A DNA stretch of 64,000 nucleotides. Source: Phoenix dactylifera. Taxonomy: Eukaryota; Streptophyta; Magnoliopsida; Arecales; Arecaceae. Location of the stretch: the NCBI RefSeq assembly GCF_009389715.1, contig NW_024067781.1, positions 1-64,000 on the forward strand. The letters run 5' to 3'. This document shows positions 46,606 to 56,812 of this stretch, piece after piece. The translations under genes were made by a program, and so were the position numbers. The stretch's first letter is position 1, and every line of letters starts with the position of its first letter. The notes under the pieces were generated by a model. It worked only from the letters and a program-made list of their open reading frames with translations, searched no databases and was not told the origin of the DNA.

Positions 46606-47670
46606 ATGAATGACTCTTAAAGTATATCGCACGTAATATGCAACCCATTTGCAACCTTAGATAAATTATGAATGACACTTAAAGTATGTTGCATATGATA
46701 CTCATGACTGCACTTTTAGCAGTCTAGCATATCTTAACCATGTCTCGTGGTTAGGGTTAGGCAAAGCCCTAATAGGCCGTACATAGACTAAGTGACAAAA
46801 TTAAAGGCTTTTTAGTAGTACATAGTGGGCCGTGCATTGGCCAAGTGACTCCACCAGCCAAAACACGTCAGATGGTGGTTGGCTTCACTTGAACCCCAAT
46901 CTGATCCCCAAAAATTGCACCAACTTGCAGCAAACTGTGGAAACCACATTAAATTATGCTAGACTATGCTAAAAATTCAAACCGAGCCAAAACCGTGCTA
47001 ATTTTAAATAAATTTTGAAGAGCTGATGGGTAGAGTTACAACCTTATATCTATTGTTTGTTAACAACAAAGTTGATGTCTTATGCTGTTTATGAGGTCTG
47101 TAGAAAGGAGAAACAATAAGCAATTTAAAGGATCAGAACAGAGTGTACTCAAGTGACAGGATCTGGTACTTGATTCAGATCTTATTTTCAGAGTCAAGTT
47201 ACTTTATTTAGCATAATTAGATATACAATACAAGATATAATTAGATTGTCTTTAATAGATTGTTCTTTAACTAGATTATTGCTTTTACATTAAATTATCA
47301 GAAGTATTTGGCCATAACAAAGCAGTTTTGAAACATCACTTACAAGTTACTTGGATGAAATCTGAAGAGTCCCTGTTACAACCATAGCGAAGATATATAG
47401 ATACTTGGGTATCTTCTATAGGGGAAGGTCTCAAAACTAGAAGTCTTTGGCGAAAAATAAATGGAATTTCTTGCTAGAAAATGACCAACCATACTGATGA
47501 TAAATTGACATCATGATCCCACTTAGGTTCTGAGACCTTGAAGATAACAATACCATTGGTCCGACTCAGTAATTCACTTCTGACTCCATGTTCGATAGCT
47601 CGATTGTAGTTATGTTAATTGTGGTTATATCCATAAATAGCTTGGTCCATTTTTATTCCATTTCAAGTCA
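46606..47670. other. Intergenic, no gene recognised
   Basis: AT-rich with a short repeat of the preceding element's end. Nothing else is supported. Confidence 0.55.
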
Positions 47671-48000
47671 ATTACTTGAAAAAAAGAGAGTACCAAGCCA
47701 ATTTGGAGAGATCAAACCATGTCTTTTTCTTCCATAGATAAAAACCCTACCTTGCTCATTATGGAATAAAACACGGTGTAAAGACCGTGAGATGTCGAAA
47801 GAAAAAAGAAAAAAAATAAAAAATAAAAATACGTAGCAGAAGCCTACTGGCTTAAGAAGAAAAATAAAATCAGGGGCAAACAAATTTAGCATCAAATTGA
47901 TTGACCTTGTCTTGCGCTAAAAGCCCTAACATAAGCTTGAGCACTGTTGATTTGCTAGAGCCTAGGGTCCAATTATTCCAACAGCTTCAACGTGTCCATT
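47671..48000 (-). pseudogene. Fragment of a TGD3-like ABC transporter ATPase
   Basis: The minus strand reads GHVEAVGIIGP, then, after a lost base and a stop, KSTVLKLMLGLLAQDK. That is the Walker A region of an ABC ATPase with its glycine-rich loop broken. An intron-like gap follows, then GRVFIYGRKRHGLIS, which is characteristic of the TGD3/ABCI13 subunit of the chloroplast lipid importer. The following exon is scrambled, and no Walker B or signature motif is found nearby. Intron position is kept, so this is a duplicated genomic fragment rather than a processed copy. Identification of TGD3 is from memory of the family. Confidence 0.6.
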
Positions 48001-48691
48001 CTGAATAAAAAGACCAGTAAGAAACTCACAACATAATTATATTCCCAAAATATGTCAGGTTTACAAGCTAATTTATTATTAAAAGGATTATGTGAAAACA
48101 GCAATCCAAATGTAATGAACATTAAAAATGATGCACAAGATACTCAAGAACTCTTGGTTACTTGGTCCATGAGGAAGTTGACACTAATATCTAAAAACTT
48201 TATAGGGGTTAAAAATAAAGCAAAACATGTTGATCCTACTTGTTACCAGATTGAAGATGTTTATAAAGTATTTCAAAAAAAAACCATCATCATTTAGAAT
48301 TGACTTTCCAAACTCAGTGAGTTACTCAATATGTCATTGGAAGAAACTTCTGATTAATCATCCATATGCATCAGCTTTTTTTTCGAGAAATCCATATGCA
48401 TCATCAACATTGCATAAGCCATAAAAATAGAGAAGACATGAATTAGAAGAACACATTTGAATCTATCTGCGAAACCCTGATCAAAAACATGTGAATAGCT
48501 AAATACATGACCAAGCCTTAATGCAATTATCACAGGATGTTGTCAGCACATCATATAAGAAAAGAAGCAAAAAAAGTGAGAGGGTGCAAATAAAGAACAA
48601 CATTCTAGAGGTCCCATACATATGATCTGCACCAATCATAATTCATAAGCTTGTTAGGAAAGATCTAACAAGATAAAGAAGCATCACATAA

Positions 48692-48814
48692 TTATGCAAT
48701 CATCATAGATCTAATAATGTCAGTTTTGTTTTGAGCATCAGCCAAAGCTTCTTTTAGCTCACCAGCCAATGACTCATTTCTTACATCAATTAACTGAGGT
48801 TTGAAAGCCTTAAC
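48692..48814 (-). other. Exon-like segment, C-terminal, unidentified
   Basis: After a strong acceptor (TTTCTCAAACAG) the frame reads 40 codons, including [20 protein letters not shown] and [14 protein letters not shown], then TAA. Codon composition looks real. The family is unknown to me. It may belong with the segment at 49573-49691, but the phases do not join directly. Confidence 0.35.
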
Positions 48815-49572
48815 CTGTTTGAGAAATAGAAAACAGGAGCCAATATTAGAACTCATCAAGGTCTCAAGTAGTGGATGTGCCCTCAGCCATTTACACTATG
48901 CTTTAGTCCTGCTGTCTGTTAAATCCTTTAGTCATAAGATTTATCGTTCTAGTCTCTTAGACCTTCAGGCCATCAAACAGAGGTTGGCAAAATTCTAAGG
49001 TTGATACCCACATCCTTCACTTAAGCCCATTCTAGCAGACCAGAAATCAATAATCAATCTCTATGACAGTCTTTTGGAATTCACATGACTCAAGTGATCA
49101 TAAGGTTGTTCAGTCCTGCACCGAAGCACCGATGAGAAGACCTTATTGCAGCCAATGCATGCATAAGCCTTTTGTCATCTTCTCTTCTCCATCAACTATA
49201 GATGAGCATAGACCTTTAACAGCAAAAATTCATTTTTTGATGCCAAATTCTGCCTCTAGTTGAAATGAGAACATGAATCTCTACTACAAAAAATCCTTGC
49301 AAATTCATTATAAATTTCACATGAATTTATAATGCAAATGTCGCATAAATTTCAAAACCTTGAAAGCTAAAGCCATGCGAGTGAAGTGGAAAGCATACAG
49401 GTTTCTTCATGATAAGATCAGGCTATTGTTTATCTTATCCGAACATTGCGATGCATTAAGCTAACATCTCCAGTTCCCCGGTTTTTCGTCATCTCTGAAT
49501 GAGAGAGAGCCAAAAATAGAATATCCTCTAGGAGCTAATATATATTGCATGCAGTTATAAGCAACTTCTTAC

Positions 49573-49691
49573 TGATCAGTGATAGAATCAATCCTAGTGG
49601 AAATAATTTGGGCAGCACTGGTGCTGCTAGGAATGTTGTTAAAGCTGGCTGCTCGTCCACTGTTCCAGTCCTTACTGGATGGTCTTAGTAG
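49573..49691 (-). other. Exon-like segment, internal, unidentified
   Basis: It is bounded by a good acceptor (TTCTATGCTTCAG) and donor (GTAAGAAG) and open in only one frame: LLRPSSKDWNSGRAASFNN continuing to AAQIISTRIDSITD. It ends in phase 2. The next minus-strand exon-like piece (48814) needs phase 0, so an intermediate exon or a broken gene is implied. Function unknown. Confidence 0.35.
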
Positions 49692-52600
49692 CTGAAGCAT
49701 AGAAAATGGAAGTCAGTCATATTAACTTACAGCCATTGAAAGAATTCTGAACCAATTTAACAAAAAGTAGCAATAGGGTATAATCCTGAGTCCACCAATC
49801 AACCAACATAAGAATTGAAGCACTGTCAAATGTGACAGAAGAACAATTAGAAACCACAACCACAACAGACTATAAAAATGCAACATCTACAAGAAATAAT
49901 AATGTAGAACTCAGAATTTATTTGGAGGCACGAAAAGCATATATACAACAAAAACATCATCCAGTAGAGAGGTAATTTTCTCAGTGCTGGACCAAGAAGA
50001 GATCCATCAGGACTCCTTAAGCATCCATTGACAGATATGGTGGCACCTTTCATTAATGATGCCTCAAAATTGAATTAGGAATAAAGATCCTAACTACGCT
50101 AACTGCCTGAAAATTTCCAAATCCAAAGATCAATGCCATTTGGAAGCACTGAAAGATATGCAAATTCCATAGGAAACAGCATGATTCTAATTAAATGGAG
50201 GGCAGCAATTGCATGATAAAATGGTAAGAATTCAAAATTTCTTTCATTCACTATATGATCAACTTCCAATCCAGTGGCATCATTTCAATGGAAATCCAAT
50301 TCAAGCATTATCCTTCTTGAACGAACTCTGAATCAATTGGTGTTATTGCATGAACTCCATAGCTATAAAAATCCACAAATCCAAAAGGTTTCGAGCTCGA
50401 AGATCCAAAATTAGGCATATCATTATCAATAAACAATACAACACTACATGAATTAAAACAAGACCCACAAGCACAGTAGAGAACAGAACAACTTGACTAT
50501 CACCACTAAATCTAGAGCTAATACTTCAATGTGCGAGCAATTTAAGGCCTTTTTGTACAATATAATCAGGTATAAGTTGACAGGAAGAACAAGGAAAATG
50601 ATAAAAGTTAGAACATATGAAAATTTACTCTTAAGACAACGATAAACAGCACTCTGATAAACCGAGAATAAAATGAAGATGAACTTGATGATCAAGTCAG
50701 GAAACCCTACAAATCAACGAAAAACTGATGGAGAGACTTTGAAGAATCAAACTAGAACATGACACCATCAAAACTCAAAGAAAGGATAAGGGCCTGAAAA
50801 GAGCTATGAGAAGTAGTTCTTGGAGTTCGGGTAGACATTCCAAGATGAACGTTGGATGGGACAATAACAAAGCTTAAAATTAAAAGAAGAACCTAAAGAA
50901 GTCTATACGAAGCAGCTCCTTCAGTCAAGCCCCGAACCAAAAGCATAGTTGACGCCGCATACCTGTATAGCAGATCATACAAGCATGCAAGGCTACATAT
51001 CATATCAATGCAATAATAATTTTTGAAAATTATTTAGTCAAGAACTTATTCAAATGGTTCAAAAGTGACATAAGTCAACATTTCCTAACTATTAATATAA
51101 ATCAAATAAAATATTTTAACTAGTATGACTAAAACTCCAATAACTGAAAGTATCTTCAAAAGAACTAGTACACTCCCCAAGACCTGAGTAATCATACATC
51201 CAGATCTGAAAAACAGAAAAAATATAATAATAAACCACACTAACCCAGCCAGCAATATAACACCTTAAAGTAGGGTCAAGCATGCCAAATAATTAGTTAA
51301 ACACAAAATATTGACTGGGAGATAAATCATTTCTCGAATAATGCATTTTGAAGTATAGTATTGTTTTTATAAAAAAATATCAGAAATCCAACAATAAGTT
51401 ATGGTCATATAACCCAGTGGCATAGGTCAGAATGCATAAAGTGCCAAACACTACTATTATTAACCACCGATAGTACGGTGTCCAAATATCACTATTCTAA
51501 TCACCGGTGGTGTGGTGTCGAAACCAGTTTCTTAGATTACGAGTTGATAGGACCAACAACTAATCTCCATTGGCAGAGCCAGATCATAACAGTACTGAGA
51601 ATACATATATATAAAACAAATTTTTCATAATTTTTTCTGTCACATTTTTTAGTTTTCATATCATAGCACATAACATATTTTAAAAATATTTTCTATCATA
51701 ATATTATCATGCCTCACATATTTAACTAAGCGTAAAACATATATCATAATCAAATTTAATCAACTAATTATTATTTTATCAAAAATTCAGAAAATACATT
51801 TTAAAGTATTAGTTTACTTACCTCTTCTCGCTTCAAAAATTTTACTTTAGTTAGATAAGTGAAGTGCACCTGTTTTAATATCATTACAATATCATTAATT
51901 TTATTATCATCCTAGAAGCCAAGCGAAGTTAGAAATTAAAATACTATTGGAAAATGATCTTATACCCCCAAATCAGGTCAGTTAGGTGACAATGTCTGAC
52001 TGCCTAAGTCAGTCCGAGCAAGGAGAATTTAACTGATCAGGTGAAGATCAGTAGTGGCCAAATTTCAAAATATCTAGCTGGGGCTGAAGTAATGGGCCGA
52101 TCTACAACTTAGGTACTGGGACGGTTTAGGGTCTCCACAATGGAGTCAACTAGGACCCGAATAAAGACAGACATGGCTTCATGCTCGATAAGAACGAAGA
52201 ATTATAGGGCCGATCGAGCGGTAAGTGCCTGGCACCCTAGTTGATTCGATCAAAGCAAAATTCATTTGATCACGGTCGCAGTAGGATACAGAGGTTTAGA
52301 TAGAGATCAGGGTTAGATAGACATAAGGATGACTGTTCGTCCGATTCCTGCCTACCTAAAAATACGCTAGACAGATCGTTGTTAGAACCGACGAACAAAA
52401 GTTAAATTTAAATTCTACTCTTACCTTTCCTACCCGAAGAATAGTGGTTGTAAGAGGTCGATCCACAGGGAGGCGATTGGAGTTGCATAAAAATTAGAAC
52501 GTTCACTCGAATTTGAAATTGATTTTTGAATGATAAAAGGAAAACATTATTTTGAGGATGTTGATGGATTCTCTAGTCTACCGGAGAATGTTTTTAATTG

Positions 52601-52842
52601 GAACTACCTAAAAGACAGGTACTTAGATTTAAAGAGCATTTATATTTTTAACTAATCAAAGAAAAGCTTTGGCATAAATTAAACTGGATGAAAAACAGTG
52701 CTAAGAAGATCAAAAGCCTAGAACATAAATTGCATAAAGGAAAATTAAATGTGTTGCATAAAAAGAAAAAAAAATAAACGGTTGCATAAAGAAAACAGAA
52801 ATTTAACTAAGCCTACAACAAGGATTGCATGAAAGAGAAATG
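49692..52842. other. Intergenic, no gene recognised
   Basis: AT-rich. Near 51465-51520 a phrase containing ACCGATAGTACGGTGTCCAAATATCACTATTCTAATCACCGG shows a short imperfect duplication. 51960-52450 is more GC-rich and looks like retroelement non-coding sequence, but no domain is readable. Confidence 0.5.
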
Positions 52843-52847
52843 ATAGA

Positions 52848-54431
52848 TGTTGCCCAAGGTGACAAGCCAAGGGGGGGGAGGGTTGAATTGGTTTCTCTTA
52901 ATTTTTACTATCTTACTTTAGTCAATTGATGAGTGAGTGAAATTAGAACAATGCACAATACAAACACACAAGAGGTATAGTGGTTCGGTGCTCTCCTAAG
53001 CACCTACGTCCACTCCCCAAGCGACCCCTTGGGAATTCACTATAATCCCGCGGATTACAGTTGGATTGTTTTTCGGGCTCACAATCCAAAAACCTTTACA
53101 CTTTGGTTTTCCGGGATCACCAAGAACCTATGTTAGTTTTACGGGCTCACCAACGAACCTTCACAATTGGTTTTACGGGTTCACCAATAAACCTACACCG
53201 TTGGTTTTACGGGCTCACCAACAAACCTTTACAAGGTGATTAAAAAGAAAGAAGAATGTTGAAACTCCTAGATGAGCAAATATAACATTTATAAGCTACA
53301 AAGAAGAGTTTAGAGAATAGTTATCGCTTGATGAGACTTCTCTCTTCTTTGTCAAGTATGCTTCACTCTTCAAGGGTGGATGGAGCTTTTGATATCTCTT
53401 GGAGTATGCTCAACCACTTCCTTTTGACTCTTGAATGAAGCACCTGGATGAAGAAGATTAGGGCACTTGTCTTTCTTGGGTAAGCTTTGATATTTTGCAA
53501 AAGGATGTATCCTCTGATGAATAGTGTCACTTTAAATAGTTTCCTTCATCCATTGGACAAGCCCCAATGGTTAGAATTCAAAAACTAAACTTTTACTGGG
53601 GTCGACTCAACTTTTACTGGGGTCGACCCAACTTTCACTTGGGTCGACTCAAGCATCATTGGGGTCGACCCTCTCAGAAACCACAGAACCTTGTATTTTA
53701 GCCTTCCTTCACTTGGGTCGACTCAACACTTTTTGGGTCGACCCAACTTTCAGTTGGGTCGACTTAACTTCCACTTGGGTCGACCGTCTCAGGATTTCCA
53801 GAGAACCTATTTTTGAATGTCATTGCCTTTGGGTCGACTCTTGTTAACTTGGGGTTGACTCAAGTATGGGTCGACTCAAGTTTCATTTGGATCGACCCTC
53901 TCAGGGTTTCCAGAGAACTGTTTTCTTGAGGCTTGAGGATTGGGTCGACTCATCCTTTGCTTGGGTCGACCCAAGTACTGTTCATCCGTGCCATTTTTGC
54001 AGAAGTGTGCCAGATGGTTTCTTGATGTGCTGGGGTCGACTCAATCAATCTTGGGGTCGACTCAATCAATCTTGGGGTCGACTCAATCCACACTTTGCTG
54101 CAACTTAAGGTTAGATTCATCCATATAATCAATGAAATAAACTTTAAACAATTTTGAATATATGTCATGGTAGTGCTACATACTCCAAACAATGAAAATT
54201 ACTATTGTCCACTTAAGAGTATGTTTCACTTGAAACTTTGCCGAATTAGAATTTAGAGTTCACTATCCCTTTCCTATCGCAAATTTTATCTCATTAATAA
54301 TCATTGAAATACATCTTAATCTCATTATACTAATATATCGAGAGTGACGGACTTATTAATGATGTATCGAATTAACTTGTAACATACTCTTAATCATTGT
54401 ATTAATCATCAAAATACCACTATCATCCTCA
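52848..54431 (-). repeat. 3' LTR of the Sirevirus-like element
   Basis: 1584 bp; on the plus strand TGTTGCCC...ATCCTCA. It holds a ladder of five ~36 bp repeats with TTACGGGCTCACCAA cores (about 53065-53232) and 15 exact GGGTCGAC sites plus two decayed ones (53597-54085). It lacks about 60 bp present in the other LTR near 62418-62478. Confidence 0.93.
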
Positions 54432-54432
54432 A

Positions 54433-54860
54433 TCTCCCCCTTTTTGATGATTACAAAATATTGAGTATGAGCCTATTGATACTTATCTTAAAATTAGTTT
54501 TAGAAGGGCTCAAGTTGCTGAATTTCAGCTTTTCAAATTTGAGAGTGAAGTCTCCCCCTATTTCATCCAAATGTTTCCAATTTGACCTTTTGAATTACTC
54601 CCCCTTTCTTTTATATTTCATTGAAGATGAAACTTCAAAAATATGAGATACCGAAAGAATTTCAGATTATGTATCGAGGTATGAGAAGTATGTGCCAAAT
54701 TCTGAAATTCTATGTGTCAAATTCTGAAATTCTATTTAAATGTTAGACTTTAACATTTTCATTGTTACAAATTGCTCCCCCTTAAATGTATACCCTTTCC
54801 TATTATAATTTTCAACTTGTTTGTCAACTTATTTCTCTTTCCTTGCTTCTCCCCCTTTTT
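54433..54860 (-). other. Multiple polypurine tracts
   Basis: On the plus strand, C-rich tracts TCTCCCCCTTTTT (about 54433), TCTCCCCCTA (54550), CTCCCCCTTTC (54598), CTCCCCCTTAAA (54775) and TCTCCCCCTTTTTG (54849) occur; their complements are AAAGGGGGAGA polypurine tracts. The first directly adjoins the 3' LTR and is the likely plus-strand primer. Repeated tracts of this kind are a described Sirevirus trait. Confidence 0.8.
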
Positions 54861-55076
54861 GTTATCATCAAATAGGTGCATGGGAATAGATAAGTAGATA
54901 CAATAATTAACAAACATTTCAGTTTCATTGATCAAAATGGAACATTGTAGTACAATAATGCCAAAACAAAACAAATACAATGTTCCTCAATCAAAGTACA
55001 AAGTACATGATCAACACAAAATACATATGAGAACTAGATACATATCCTAGGCTCTAATCATAATGCTAATATCAGC

Positions 55077-56490
55077 CTAGGGGGTATCTAATGGCTGTGA
55101 TCTAGTCCTCATCCTCCTAGCATAAGTGGCGAGGGGAGGTCGAGCCTGATGGGACTGAGTCTGGCGTGGAGCTCGGTGAGCTGGATGACTCTGTGCCGAA
55201 ATCTCTGACTCAGCTGCCTGGGGCACAGATGGTCCATGAACCTCTCTCTCTCTCCGTAGAGCTCCTACCTGCTCTCTAAGATCGCTAATCTCAGCAGTCA
55301 TAATATCCAATCTGCTCGTCAGTCCATTAGTGATAGTCCTCGCCTGAGCTGACATAAGCTCAGTCATCCTACTCCAAAACTCATCTGTGTATCCCGCAGG
55401 AACAGATGACGAAGGTCCAGCCTCTGAAGGTGCTGTAGGATGATCCGTAGGCTCCTCATCCTCAGGGATGGAGTCTCCAATCTCTGGTGCATCACCCTCT
55501 GGTGCATCACCCTGAATCCCAGCTCCTGCACGTACCCACTGCCCGTTACCTTCTCATAACCCATGCGAATAAGGGATCGTGCAGTATATGTGTCAGTGAA
55601 TAGCAGATGCCTGGAGATCTCTCCCTCTACTGATATGTCATGCTGTCGAAAGATCAGGGTGAGCATCATACCATAAGGCAGGGAGACTCTCGAATTGCAT
55701 ATGACATTTCTCATCTGCCTAAGTATCATAGTTGGGAGGTTCAGGGGAATGCCCTGAATAATGTGCTTCATGACGACCAGGTCTCGCTCAGAAATGAGAT
55801 CAAATCTTCCGCTTTTCGGAAACAAAATTCGACCTATGAAGTTGTGCAACAACCTCATTTCAGCTGAAAGAGAGCTTGCTATTACATTTTCTGAATAATC
55901 AAAGTCTTCATTCTCAAGAATCAACTGCAAGGCTCTCAACTTATTTTCGGGCTTTTCTGGAGTTGCTCCTTCGCAGGGGAGATGAAGCAACTTACTCAAC
56001 TCTCTTCTGAAACCCTAACCCTTACTCCTCGGACTTCAGATATAAGCCCTCCCATTCCAGTTTTCAGGAAGGCATAGAACTCACAAACCAATCCTGGGTA
56101 GATCACCACATCTAGGGAGCAAAAATACTCCCATCCTTGCCTTCGAATCTATTCCCCCAAACGGAACCCTTCTTGATCCAAAAACTCGGAGTGGATCCTT
56201 CTCCCCGTGGTAACCGGTCTCCCCGCAAATTTCGCAAGTTGGACTGAAGGGGAGGGAGGAGGAGGAGGCTCTACACGTGTCTCACCTTGTGGAAACACTG
56301 TAGAAGGCTCTGTAGCATCTCTTTCAACACGGGTGGTCCGTGAAACCCTTCCGAATTGCTTGGCTACGGCTTTCTTGGATCCCATTTCTTCAAGATCTTG
56401 ATCTAACGGCTTGGGGAAGCTTCCTTCTACTATTTGGAGATGATTGGAAGAGATTTGAGAGTGGGAAATAGGGTTTTTGGAAGAGGACAA
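55077..56490 (-). pseudogene. Extra ORF downstream of pol (Sirevirus third ORF)
   Basis: Three overlapping pieces in different frames. 56490-56149 has a basic start (GSKKAVAKQFGRVSR) and a Pro-rich stretch, ending near SEFLDQEGFRLGE. A middle piece reads QGWEYFCSLDVVIYPGLVCE and FYAFLKTG in another frame, and 55999-55364 continues with LLHLPCEGATPEKPE. The last (55367-55077) has a coiled-coil-like DIMTAEISDLREQVGALRRE. The YPGLVCEFYA-type motif recalls the putative plant transposon protein domain found in many Sireviruses. Role unknown; sometimes called env-like on position alone. At least two frameshifts. Confidence 0.6.
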
Positions 56491-56812
56491 AGTGAAAACA
56501 GTGCCCTAGATTGCTCACGGATCCCCCTTTTAACAGTGGAGTCCCGTCGTTGGGTCGACCCTAGATTTTTCTTGGGTCGACTCAACGTTGGGTCGACCCC
56601 ATTCTGGGTTGGGTCGACCCTGGTTCAGAAATTTTTCTTTCTCTTCCTTTTTCCTTTTAAAAATTTTCCTTTCTTCCAATCCTTACAAATTTTTACTGGG
56701 ACAATGATACATGAGTAAGGAATCTATAGATGACTAGTTTGACTAATGTTTCATGGGTTTTTAGAAATGGGAGGAGAGTATCATGAGACAGCTTGCTCCT
56801 TTTTATATCTCC

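Noticed and set aside
53597-54085. GGGTCGAC series read as a CRISPR-like or coding repeat
   Set aside because: Spacing is irregular, spacers are related to each other, and it lies inside a defined LTR.
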